Source: an uncultured Peptostreptococcaceae bacterium (lineage in GTDB: Bacteria > Bacillota > Clostridia > Tissierellales > Peptoniphilaceae). Taken from it: a stretch of 12,604 nt of DNA. Of this stretch, positions 1-5,673 are shown in pieces (the first letter of the stretch is position 1; each line of letters starts with the position of its first letter). The position numbers and the translations under genes were made by a program. The stretch is taken from NCBI GenBank assembly GCA_947283485.1, contig CAMYOU010000029.1, forward strand, positions 1 to 12,604, in the 5' to 3' direction. The notes under the pieces are model-generated. The model was not told where the DNA came from and did no database searches. It saw only the letters and a list, made by a program, of their open reading frames with translations.

Positions 1-9
1 TTTTTGCGT

Positions 10-15
10 TACAAT
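10..15 (+). promoter_or_regulatory. Probable -10 box of the first operon
   Basis: TACAAT matches the SigA -10 consensus at five of six positions and lies 31 bases before the chosen ATG, with Shine-Dalgarno-like sequence between. The matching -35 would lie about 17 bases upstream, outside the window, so the promoter cannot be fully tested. It suggests that the first gene begins its transcription unit here. Confidence 0.45.
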
Positions 16-45
16 AGACAAAAGGAAAGAATTGAGGATGGAACG

Positions 46-849
46 ATGGGAGAGATGACACGCTTTTCGGGCGGCGACAACGCGCGCGAGCGGATCTTGG
101 CACTACGAATCGAACTCGAGAAACTCTTTTATGAGCGGGACGAACTCATCTCGATCGACTGCGAGAACATCAAGATGGAGTACATGCTTCTATTCGGCGG
201 TCTCGAGTACAAGCTCTACGAGGCGTATTGCGACTATCTTCGCCTGCGCAGAAAAAAAGAGATGATTCAAGCGAAGAAGAATCGCGAGGAAACGATCGAT
301 CTCGAGGAGATCGAGGCAGCACTCGACGAAGAATTTCGCGCATACAAGGAGCGATTGCAAGCAAAGATGGAGGAGGTCACAAGCGCGATTGACCGCTCCG
401 AGGGCGAATGGCTTTCAAAAGCCGACACCAAAAGGCTCAAACGACGCTATCGCAGGATCATGAAGCGACTGCACCCCGATCTCAATCCGTCCGTCACTGC
501 GGAGGAGAAGGAACTCTTTTACCGTGCCGTCGAGAGCTACAAGAACGGCGACCTCGCGACGATTGAGATGATCCTCGCTCTCATCGAAGGGAGAACACCC
601 GACGATCTTCCCACCGACCCCGCCGCCATGGAAGAAGAAATCGTGCGTCTCGAGGCACTCATAAAGAGCGTGCGCGAAGAGATCCGGACGATCAAGTCAA
701 AGCCGCCCTACACTTGGAAAATCTATGTGGAGGACGAGAAGAAAAGAGCCGCCAAACTTCGCGACCTCCGAGCGGAACTTTGGAGTTACAAAGACGGCAT
801 CCGCACACAGGAAGAATCCATCGCGGAACTCTTGAGGGAGGACTCATGA
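46..849 (+). CDS. Coiled-coil protein with internal J-like (HPD) module
   Basis: The protein has 267 residues. The ATG at 46 is preferred because TGAGG (33-37) sits 8 bases ahead; the TTG at 4 in the same frame has no visible ribosome site. The N-terminal half is charged and helical, probably coiled coil, with a short conserved-looking patch (MEYMLLFGGLEYKLYEAY). In the middle is a J-domain-like segment: basic helix (KRLKRRYRRIMKRL), then HPDLNP with H143-P144-D145, then a helix carrying FYRAVESYKNGD. The usual J-domain helix I is not obvious. The C-terminal third (about 190-260) is again a predicted coiled coil. J domains stimulate Hsp70 ATPase, so a DnaK co-chaperone role is possible but inferred. 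No Zn-finger or Gly/Phe region is present, so it is not DnaJ itself. The stop overlaps the next gene's ATG (ATGA), implying translational coupling with the HIRAN protein. Confidence 0.8.
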   Translation: MGEMTRFSGGDNARERILALRIELEKLFYERDELISIDCENIKMEYMLLFGGLEYKLYEAYCDYLRLRRKKEMIQAKKNREETIDLEEIEAALDEEFRAYKERLQAKMEEVTSAIDRSEGEWLSKADTKRLKRRYRRIMKRLHPDLNPSVTAEEKELFYRAVESYKNGDLATIEMILALIEGRTPDDLPTDPAAMEEEIVRLEALIKSVREEIRTIKSKPPYTWKIYVEDEKKRAAKLRDLRAELWSYKDGIRTQEESIAELLREDS

Positions 850-1247
850 GCGATCTCGAGAAACGACAACAAAGCGAACTCATCGCGTATCTTCTCGGAC
901 GGGAGAGCGGACTCGCCGCGCCCAAACCCTACGAGCGCGACATCTATCTCTTCGATACTTTTGTCGCCGGCACGACCCATGTCGAAGGCATCGAGGAGAT
1001 CGGAGAGAAACTCACGGAAGAAGACAAACTCGTCTTTTATCGCGAACCCGAGAACCGCTATGACCCCCAAGCCATCCGCATCGAGACTGTCAGGAAAGAA
1101 AAAATCGGCTACGTCCCGAGAGAGGACAATGTCGTCTTTTCGCGCCTCATGGACGCCGGCAAAGCACTCTTTGCGAGAGTCATCTCCAAAGAAATGCGAG
1201 GAAACTGGCTTTACATCGAAATCAAAATCTACTTACACGAGAGTTGA
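846..1247 (+). CDS. Stand-alone HIRAN-domain protein
   Basis: The protein has 133 residues. The ATG at 846 overlaps the upstream stop and follows AGGGAGG (835-841). After a charged N-terminus (about 1-38) nearly the whole protein is a HIRAN domain: FDTFVAGTTHVEG, then the hallmark ENRYDPQAIRIE, then KIGYVPRED, then LMDAGKALFARV and a final beta-rich WLYIEIKIYL. HIRAN is known from HLTF/Rad5-type helicases, where it binds single-stranded 3' DNA ends, and it also occurs as single-domain bacterial proteins of unclear role. No helicase or nuclease domain is fused here. Coupling to the J-like gene suggests that the two proteins act together; DNA or nucleic-acid binding is inferred from the family. 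Confidence 0.85.
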   Translation: MSDLEKRQQSELIAYLLGRESGLAAPKPYERDIYLFDTFVAGTTHVEGIEEIGEKLTEEDKLVFYREPENRYDPQAIRIETVRKEKIGYVPREDNVVFSRLMDAGKALFARVISKEMRGNWLYIEIKIYLHES

Positions 1248-1280
1248 CGAAACGGTGATTTTCAAAGAAAGGAGAAGAAT

Positions 1281-1589
1281 GTGAAAAAGATGGTTGATGT
1301 CTATCAATGCGAACTCGGCAGAACCATACCGCTGGAATATGTCGGTCTGGTGAAATTCATTGGACCGTCGGATACGCCCATGATCACGGATGGGCGCGAA
1401 TATATGATTGTCCTTGATGAAGACGGTATCTACAAAGTCGTAGATAATGAGGAAGAAGACTATGTCTACGATATATGCGAACCGACCGGAGCCAGCGGAA
1501 GGTTTTACTATGTGGACGATCCGCAAGGACTTCTAAAAAGATATTTATCGAAGTATGAACCGGGCGTGACGGAATCGCAATTCGAGTGA
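1281..1589 (+). CDS. Small acidic protein of unknown function, paralogue A
   Basis: The protein has 102 residues. The GTG start at 1281 follows AAAGGAG (1268-1274) and is the exact counterpart of the ATG start in the next gene. I do not recognise a named family. The middle contains DGREYMIVLDEDGIYKVVD followed by EEEDYVYD, a pattern of alternating hydrophobic residues ending in an acidic-Asp-Tyr motif that I associate with small SH3-like beta-barrel proteins of Firmicutes. The C-terminus has FYYVDDPQG and PGVTESQFE. There is no signal peptide or membrane segment, so it is presumably cytoplasmic. It lies 33 bases after the HIRAN gene, so it is probably in the same operon. By eye its codons are more A/T-rich than those of its neighbours. 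Confidence 0.75.
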   Translation: MKKMVDVYQCELGRTIPLEYVGLVKFIGPSDTPMITDGREYMIVLDEDGIYKVVDNEEEDYVYDICEPTGASGRFYYVDDPQGLLKRYLSKYEPGVTESQFE

Positions 1590-1628
1590 TTCCGAGAAAT
1601 CAAGATCTTACGGAAAGGAGAGATACAG

Positions 1629-1937
1629 ATGAAAAAAATGGTCGATGTTTGGCAGAGCGAGCTCCGGAAGTCCATACCCCTGGAATATGTCGGAACGGTA
1701 AAACTTGTCGGCCGATCGGATACGCCCATGATTACAGAAGGGCGTGAGTATATGATTGTCCTTGATGAAGACGAGAACATCAAACTCGTCGATAACGACG
1801 AGGAAGATTATAGTTACGATTTGATTAGGCCAAATTCTCTTGGCGGGAAATTCTATTATGTGGACGATCCGCAGGGAGTTTTGAAAAAGTATATGAGTGC
1901 ATATGAACCGGGCGTGACGGAATCCCAATTCAAGTGA
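1629..1937 (+). CDS. Small acidic protein of unknown function, paralogue B
   Basis: The protein has 102 residues, the same length as paralogue A, and aligns without gaps at 73 of 102 identical residues (hand count). The start is ATG at 1629 with AAAGGAG (1614-1620). Conserved blocks are IPLEYVG, SDTPMIT, GREYMIVLDED, EEDY.YD, FYYVDDPQG and YEPGVTESQF. Divergent positions cluster at residues 8-15, 49-53 and 65-74, which could be partner-facing loops. The gene lies 39 bases after A and directly before a strong terminator, so it is the last gene of this cluster. The function is unknown; tandem small paralogues are typical of immunity or adaptor proteins, but no toxin gene is visible here. Confidence 0.75.
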   Translation: MKKMVDVWQSELRKSIPLEYVGTVKLVGRSDTPMITEGREYMIVLDEDENIKLVDNDEEDYSYDLIRPNSLGGKFYYVDDPQGVLKKYMSAYEPGVTESQFK

Positions 1938-1973
1938 TTTTTGATTTGCGCAAGCACGTGCGTTGACACCATC

Positions 1974-2004
1974 AAAAAAGGCGATCCCATCGGATCGCCT
2001 TTTT
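1974..2004. terminator. Bidirectional intrinsic terminator
   Basis: GGCGATCC (1980-1987) pairs perfectly with GGATCGCC (1992-1999) around a CATC tetraloop. It is flanked by A6 (1974-1979) and T5 (2000-2004), so it can work on both strands. It ends the 46-1937 cluster on + and the potassium-channel gene on -. Confidence 0.92.
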
Positions 2005-2032
2005 GATTGCCTTTTGCCTTGTCGTTTCTCCG

Positions 2033-3046
2033 TTACGCTTTTTCCATTTCGTCGCCGAGCGATTTGAGCTTGTCGACTTGCTCTTCTCGCCCGAGGACGA
2101 TGAGGACGTCGCCGATCTGAAAGGTATAGCGCACGGGCGGATTGAAGAGGAACTGCCCGTCCTCTTTTTTCTTGATCGCGAGGACGGTGAGTCCCGTCTT
2201 CCTTGGGATCTGCGCTTCGGCTAAGTTTTTGTGCTCGAGATAAGAGCCGACTTTGACGACGACTTCTTCGAGATCGAGTTCCAGATCGCCTATTTTCGTC
2301 ACGACATCGAGAAACGAGATGATATTCGGACGAATCATCAGGGACGCCATGCGCTTGCCACTGATCTCCGTCGCCGAGAGGGTGTTGTCGGCACCGACTT
2401 TACGGAGTTTCTCCGCACCGGATTTCGTGATCGCATTGGCGATGATATAGAGCGTAGGATTGAGATGGCGTGCGGTAAGAACGGTAACGATGTTATCCAC
2501 TTCGCTATCGAGTGTTGAGATGAGCCCTTTGGCACGATCGACACCCGCATGGAGTAGGACACTTTCCTCCGTCGACTGCCCCTCAACCACGAGGATATCG
2601 TGCATGCTGTAGTCGTCGAGATCCTCGCGTTTGTCCGTCACGACGACAAAAGGAAGTCTCTCGCGTATAAACTTTTCGATGATGACCTCCGCAAGCTCTC
2701 CCGAACCGCAGATGATGTAGTGCTCCTTGAGCGCGGCAATTTTCTTATCCATTTTACTCCCTTTCCACAGATCGCTTACTCTCCCCTCGACGAACATCGC
2801 CACCACCGTCGTAAAAGTGTACCCCACGATGCCCACGCCGAAAAAAATCATAAAGACAGAAAAAAGCTCGGATGCGGCGCTCTTTGCGCCCACTTCGCCG
2901 AACCCGACCGTCGAGATCGTGATGACCGTCATATAGAGCGCATCGACCCAGTTCACATCGAGGAGGAGCATGTATCCGACAATGCCCACCACGATGAGGA
3001 GAAGAAACGCGCAGAGAATGAATTTGAGTTTTCGCTGATCTTCCAT
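2033..3046 (-). CDS. Two-TM potassium channel with RCK (TrkA-N/TrkA-C) domains
   Basis: The protein has 337 residues from the ATG at 3046, chosen because AAGGAG (revcomp of 3053-3058) lies about 6 bases ahead; in-frame codons upstream would overlap the -10 box. TM1 is about residues 8-29, the pore helix and selectivity filter TVGFGE are at 46-51 (canonical TVGYGD), and TM2 is about 61-85. The RCK-N Rossmann domain starts at H109 with YIICGSGELA and continues through VVVTD and VVEGQSTEE. The RCK-C (TrkA-C) domain covers about 250-330 and ends PVRYTFQIGDVLIVLG. The architecture matches MthK/GsuK-type ligand-gated K+ channels, with the channel in the membrane and a cytoplasmic gating ring. Residue M99, between pore and RCK, has a Shine-Dalgarno-like AAAGGGAG just ahead (see findings). 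The gene is monocistronic. Confidence 0.93.
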   Translation of the reverse strand: MEDQRKLKFILCAFLLLIVVGIVGYMLLLDVNWVDALYMTVITISTVGFGEVGAKSAASELFSVFMIFFGVGIVGYTFTTVVAMFVEGRVSDLWKGSKMDKKIAALKEHYIICGSGELAEVIIEKFIRERLPFVVVTDKREDLDDYSMHDILVVEGQSTEESVLLHAGVDRAKGLISTLDSEVDNIVTVLTARHLNPTLYIIANAITKSGAEKLRKVGADNTLSATEISGKRMASLMIRPNIISFLDVVTKIGDLELDLEEVVVKVGSYLEHKNLAEAQIPRKTGLTVLAIKKKEDGQFLFNPPVRYTFQIGDVLIVLGREEQVDKLKSLGDEMEKA

Positions 3047-3067
3047 AAATCTCTCCTTATTCATTCG

Positions 3068-3073
3068 ATTATA
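3068..3073 (-). promoter_or_regulatory. Probable -10 box for the K+ channel gene
   Basis: On the minus strand the sequence is a perfect TATAAT, placed so that transcription would start around 3060, just ahead of the AAGGAG ribosome site. No good -35 hexamer is seen at 16-18 bases, so the promoter may be weak or activator-dependent. Confidence 0.5.
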
Positions 3074-3166
3074 ATACACTTTCACACAAAAAGGTGCGCC
3101 TGTTACCTCAAAATGTCTGTTTTGGGATTTTGGAGAAAAAATTGTGAAAAAAGTGCCCCGCTACGT

Positions 3167-3183
3167 CTCCGGAATCCCCGGAG
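3167..3183. other. Hairpin-forming inverted repeat in divergent intergenic region
   Basis: CTCCGG (3167-3172) and CCGGAG (3178-3183) surround a 5-base loop. Flanking GCCC and GGGC could extend it imperfectly. It lies between the two divergent promoters, and a T6 run follows only about 14 bases later on the + strand, so it is not a standard terminator. It could be a regulatory palindrome; the function is unknown. Confidence 0.35.
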
Positions 3184-3226
3184 CGAGGGCAGATGGATTT
3201 TTTGCGGAAAAAATCGAAACCAACTC

Positions 3227-3255
3227 TTGACACGCGCACGATTTGGTACTATAAA
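3227..3255 (+). promoter_or_regulatory. Near-consensus SigA promoter of the HTH/membrane-protein operon
   Basis: TTGACA (3227-3232, perfect -35), a 17-base spacer, then TATAAA (3250-3255, five of six). The predicted start is around 3262, leaving a leader of about 95 bases before the GTG at 3357. Such a strong promoter overlapped by operators is typical of a repressed unit. Confidence 0.88.
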
Positions 3256-3285
3256 TAGTACATGTACTAAAAATAGTACCAAATC
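3240..3285 (+). promoter_or_regulatory. Tandem operators inside a 46-bp near-perfect palindrome
   Basis: The 13-base arm GATTTGGTACTAT (3240-3252) is perfectly repeated in inverse at 3273-3285, and the 14-base core TAGTACATGTACTA (3256-3269) is itself palindromic about the same axis (3262.5). Only the two AAA triplets mismatch. It can equally be read as two operators, GTACTATAAATAGTAC (3246-3261) and GTACTAAAAATAGTAC (3264-3279), whose centres are 18 bp apart. The first covers the -10 box and the second the start site. It is probably bound by the XRE-type protein encoded at 3736 (inference), giving negative autoregulation. Confidence 0.82.
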
Positions 3286-3356
3286 GGACAAAAACCCGCC
3301 GCCGTCGAGAACTTGTCGACCGACGGACACCTCTTGTCCAAGAAAGGAGGAAGACC

Positions 3357-3752
3357 GTGATCATCATAGCATGCGTCTATTTTTTGCTCCTTGCGACGAT
3401 GTTTTTCGTCGAAGTGCCGAAAATGCTCGTGATCCTTGTCGGCGCGGGCGTCTTCTTGTCCTTGACCCTCTATCATCTGAGAGGGGGAGCGCGCGGACGA
3501 AGTCACGGCGATCGAATTTGGTCGTTTGCGAAGAGCGCGTGCATTGCAGCCCTCATCCTCATCGCGCTCGGCGTAACGCAGTCGCTCGTCATCTCGAGGG
3601 ACACGACGGACGTCCTCGGACATCCCCTGTGGAAACTCTATTCCATACTCTCCCTCTTTGTCATCGACGCCCTGCCGACCAAAGGGACGAAGAAACGCAA
3701 GTCGAGTGCGGAGGAGGACACGAAAGGAGACCTTGATGGAAGTCACCATTGA
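3357..3752 (+). CDS. Small multi-pass membrane protein of unknown function
   Basis: The protein has 131 residues. The GTG start at 3357 has a perfect AAAGGAGG (3343-3350) six bases ahead. Hydrophobic segments lie at about 2-18, 22-41 and 57-79, with a weaker fourth at 92-105. A basic loop (RGGARGRSHGDR) separates the second and third, and a charged tail (about 106-131: PTKGTKKRKSSAEED) follows. I do not recognise a family. It is the first gene behind the operator-controlled promoter, and its 3' end overlaps the regulator gene by 17 bases, so the two are co-translated. Small membrane proteins encoded beside XRE regulators may act as partners or sensors; that role is inference. Confidence 0.75.
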   Translation: MIIIACVYFLLLATMFFVEVPKMLVILVGAGVFLSLTLYHLRGGARGRSHGDRIWSFAKSACIAALILIALGVTQSLVISRDTTDVLGHPLWKLYSILSLFVIDALPTKGTKKRKSSAEEDTKGDLDGSHH

Positions 3753-3939
3753 GAATCGCATTGCGGAATTTCGAAAAGAACTCGGACTCTCCCAGCACAA
3801 ACTCGCCACGGCGGTGGGACTCAAGCGCAGATCCGTCATGGCATACGAGAACGGCACCATCAGTCCGACCCTCGAGACCGCGTACAAAATCGCCCAAGTC
3901 TTGGGAAAAGACATCACGGAAGTTTTTTTGTTCAAATAA
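3736..3939 (+). CDS. XRE/Cro-CI-type transcriptional regulator (single HTH domain)
   Basis: The protein has 67 residues. The ATG at 3736 follows AAAGGAG (3723-3729); the same frame is open further upstream, but those codons overlap the membrane-protein gene and lack a ribosome site. The whole protein is one HTH_3 domain: IENRIAEFRKELGLSQ (helix 1), HKLATAVG (helix 2), KRRSVMAYENG (recognition helix with the classic YENG at 37-40), then SPTLETAYKIAQVLGKDITEVF. There is no effector domain, as in many short Cro/XRE regulators of Firmicutes. It is the only DNA-binding protein in this transcription unit and probably binds the GTACTA-N4-TAGTAC sites at 3240-3285 to repress its own operon (inference). 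Confidence 0.92.
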   Translation: MEVTIENRIAEFRKELGLSQHKLATAVGLKRRSVMAYENGTISPTLETAYKIAQVLGKDITEVFLFK

Positions 3940-3966
3940 ATTTTTGATTCCGATAAGGAGGAAATC

Positions 3967-4383
3967 ATGGGACTATTATGGAACACCACGAACGAAATCG
4001 ATGACAAAGTGCGAGAGATCTTCGGCGACGCCGAGCATTATCTTCTCGTGATCAAATACAACGCCCCGGCCAAGAGACTTGCGCAACTTCTCCTCTCGCA
4101 CCTCTATTATCTTTGGGACAATACCCGACAATACATCCTCTATTTTGACGCCAAAGGCATCTCGGAGAAAGACACCTCCGGGACGCTCAAAGGGCAGTTC
4201 CTTCTCATGCCGTGGCACGAGATCGAAGACCTCTCCCTCGAACGCAAAAGAAACCGCGCCATCCTTACATTCACCCACCTCGGAAAGAAACTCGCTTACG
4301 AAATCCCCTTCAACGGTCCCATCTACAAGGGCAACGACACCCGCCTCGCAAGACTCGAGCGGGAAGACTGGCGACGCATCTAA
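3967..4383 (+). CDS. Protein of unknown function, PH-like fold suspected
   Basis: The protein has 138 residues. The ATG at 3967 follows AAGGAGG (3955-3961), 27 bases after the HTH gene. No signal peptide is seen. The segment from about residue 22 (EHYLLVIKYNAP), through RQYILYFDAKGIS and LKGQFLLMPWHEIEDLSLERKRNRAILTF... to KLAYEIPF, alternates hydrophobic residues as in a beta-barrel. Its 'PWHEIEDL' pattern resembles bacterial PH-like domains, in which a Pro-hydrophobic-x-x-Ile motif precedes a strand. I cannot name the family. It closes the operator-controlled operon and is followed at once by a terminator, so it probably shares function or regulation with the membrane protein and the XRE regulator. 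Confidence 0.75.
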   Translation: MGLLWNTTNEIDDKVREIFGDAEHYLLVIKYNAPAKRLAQLLLSHLYYLWDNTRQYILYFDAKGISEKDTSGTLKGQFLLMPWHEIEDLSLERKRNRAILTFTHLGKKLAYEIPFNGPIYKGNDTRLARLEREDWRRI

Positions 4384-4385
4384 CA

Positions 4386-4425
4386 AAACCCCCGATCGGA
4401 CGAAAAACCGACGGGGGTTTCTTTT
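4386..4425 (+). terminator. Intrinsic terminator of the HTH operon
   Basis: AAACCCCCG (4386-4394) pairs with CGGGGGTTT (4412-4420), with a further TCGG/CCGA inside after a one-base bulge. It is followed by CTTTT and begins two bases after the stop codon of the preceding gene. Confidence 0.9.
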
Positions 4426-4566
4426 GGATTGTGGGCAGCGACCTGCATGGAAGTTTGCGCGCCCCAAGCACGAATGCACGTTTGTCAGAACCCTGTTGCC
4501 GCGTGGTACGGCATTTTGGCGGAAAAAGGAAAATCAAACTACATGAGAGAAAAGTTGTTTAAAAAT

Positions 4567-4608
4567 GTGGTTATGACCACGTACACAGAGAGTTAGCCGT
4601 GGTAAACT
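4567..4608 (+). promoter_or_regulatory. CRP/FNR-geometry palindrome with downstream -10
   Basis: GTGGTTATGACCAC (4567-4580) is a 5-4-5 inverted repeat (GTGGT-N4-ACCAC), the spacing used by FNR-type sites (TTGAT-N4-ATCAA) but with a different half-site. A -10-like TAAACT lies at 4603-4608. A start about seven bases later (near 4615) would put the palindrome centre (4573.5) at roughly -41.5, the class II activator position. No good -35 is present, which fits activator dependence. The regulator's identity is inferred. Confidence 0.5.
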
Positions 4609-4640
4609 TCTATCGAAAAGTAAATCAAGGAGGAATGACC

Positions 4641-5327
4641 ATGGCTTATACAGATTGGCAAGCGAAGAAAGAACAGTTCAGAACGATCGACGTGCGAGGC
4701 ATCGCGGGTAATTTTTTTCCGGGGCTCAAGAAACAGGCGATGACGCTCGCAAGAGGAGAGGGACTTGAGATCATCCAGAGTTTTGACCCCATCCCCCTCT
4801 ACGAAGTAATGGAAGACCTCGGTTACGAGCACCACACCGAGAAGACGGGTGACGCGGAATATCACGCTTATTTTTACCGCATCGAGGAAAAACACGCCGA
4901 CAAGGATATTCCCATGCGCCCCGCGGCACTCACCAATATGCCCCTCATCGATGAAGAACTCGGAGAGATCGCCGTTTCCTTCTGGGATCTCACTTGGAAC
5001 GACGACAAACGCCATCTCCCGTACGAGACGCGCCTTCTCCTCTCGCTTACGAATGCGGTCGGCGCGGGGAGAATGCGCCAGGCGACACGCGAACTCGTGA
5101 AGGCGTATATCCACGGCATCGAGAGTGCGGCACTCGACGATGTCTTCGAACTCCTTATCTGGAATCAGGGCATCGGCTATTTTAGCTCCGAGATCGGAAC
5201 TTCGACCCTCTTTGCCGCCTACAAAACCGTAAAACGTATGGAAAAAGAGGGGAAGACCCGTGCGGAAATTGGTGCCGCTTTGCGAGAAAACTTCGGGGAG
5301 AAAAATCCCGACGTCAAAGTCCTCTAG
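4641..5327 (+). CDS. DUF2249 domain fused to a carboxymuconolactone-decarboxylase-like domain
   Basis: The protein has 228 residues. The ATG at 4641 is chosen because AAGGAGG (4627-4633) is seven bases ahead; the in-frame ATG at 4635 is too close. Residues 13-85 match DUF2249: TIDVRGI, LARGEGLEII, FDPIPLYEV and a final YFYRIEEK strand, a TusA/SirA-like small alpha/beta fold. Residues about 110-215 look like an all-helical CMD/AhpD-type domain (LPYETRLLLSLTNAVGAG, then RELVKAYIHGIESAALDDVFELLIWNQGIGYF...), but the CxxC pair of AhpD peroxidase-type members is missing, so peroxidase activity is not expected. DUF2249 proteins are often found near DUF1858, hemerythrin and nitrogen-oxide genes, and the next gene here is indeed DUF1858. 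The biochemical role is unknown. Confidence 0.83.
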   Translation: MAYTDWQAKKEQFRTIDVRGIAGNFFPGLKKQAMTLARGEGLEIIQSFDPIPLYEVMEDLGYEHHTEKTGDAEYHAYFYRIEEKHADKDIPMRPAALTNMPLIDEELGEIAVSFWDLTWNDDKRHLPYETRLLLSLTNAVGAGRMRQATRELVKAYIHGIESAALDDVFELLIWNQGIGYFSSEIGTSTLFAAYKTVKRMEKEGKTRAEIGAALRENFGEKNPDVKVL

Positions 5328-5336
5328 GAGACGCGT

Positions 5337-5558
5337 ATGACCATCACCGAAACCACCCGCCTCGAGGAACTCCTACGCGCATACCCGGGGCTCACGGACG
5401 AACTTACCCGTATCGACGAGAAATTTCGACTCCTAAAGACCCCCATCGGAAAAATGATGATAAAGAGAGCGACCGTCGCCGACATGAGTCGAAAATCCGG
5501 CATGGACATAAACACTCTCATCCAAAAAATCGAAGAGCTCATCGAAGAACACGCATAG
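5337..5558 (+). CDS. DUF1858 domain protein
   Basis: The protein has 73 residues. The ATG at 5337 is nine bases after the previous stop, with TAGGAGA (5325-5331) overlapping that stop. It matches DUF1858, including the form found at the N-terminus of DUF438 proteins: LEELLRAYPGLTDELTRID, then FRLLKTPIGKMMIKRATVADMSRKSGMDINTLIQKIEELI. The cysteines (CxxC) present in many stand-alone DUF1858 proteins are absent, so metal or thiol chemistry through them is not available. It is co-transcribed with the DUF2249-CMD gene and is probably its functional partner; the combination suggests a small redox/sulfur or nitrosative-stress module (inference). Confidence 0.82.
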   Translation: MTITETTRLEELLRAYPGLTDELTRIDEKFRLLKTPIGKMMIKRATVADMSRKSGMDINTLIQKIEELIEEHA

Positions 5559-5583
5559 CGCACACGAGACCCGTCCAACATCA

Positions 5584-5607
5584 CCCCGCCACCCGCGGGG
5601 TTTTTTT
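5584..5607 (+). terminator. Intrinsic terminator after DUF1858
   Basis: CCCCGC (5584-5589) and GCGGGG (5595-5600) pair around a CACCC loop and are followed immediately by T7 (5601-5607). Confidence 0.93.
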
Positions 5608-5673
5608 GGAACGGGGCGAAAAAACATCCTCCTCCAAAAAAGAATCTGGGGAGGGGGAGGCGGGCGTATGTGC

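Larger units (their letters stand above)
1281..1937 (+). repeat. Tandem gene duplication
   Basis: Two 309-bp reading frames in direct repeat are separated by a 39-bp spacer. Some stretches are identical at the DNA level, including about 25 bases around 1410-1434 against 1750-1774 and most of the 3' ends, while other stretches have drifted. This indicates a local duplication with selection or gene conversion preserving blocks. Confidence 0.85.

Noticed and set aside
4..45. TTG at 4 as the start of the J-like protein
   Set aside because: It overlaps the probable -10 box and has no ribosome site; the ATG at 46 is better placed.
2600..3736. Long open frame (378 codons) on the + strand opposite the K+ channel and across the divergent promoters
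   Set aside because: It is antisense to a well-supported channel gene, has low-complexity His/Arg/Glu-rich translation and crosses the operator region; a shadow frame.
4079..4546. 155-codon + frame over the PH-like gene and its terminator
   Set aside because: It is out of frame with the better-supported gene, runs through the terminator, and its Ser/Thr/Arg-rich translation is typical of a shadow frame.
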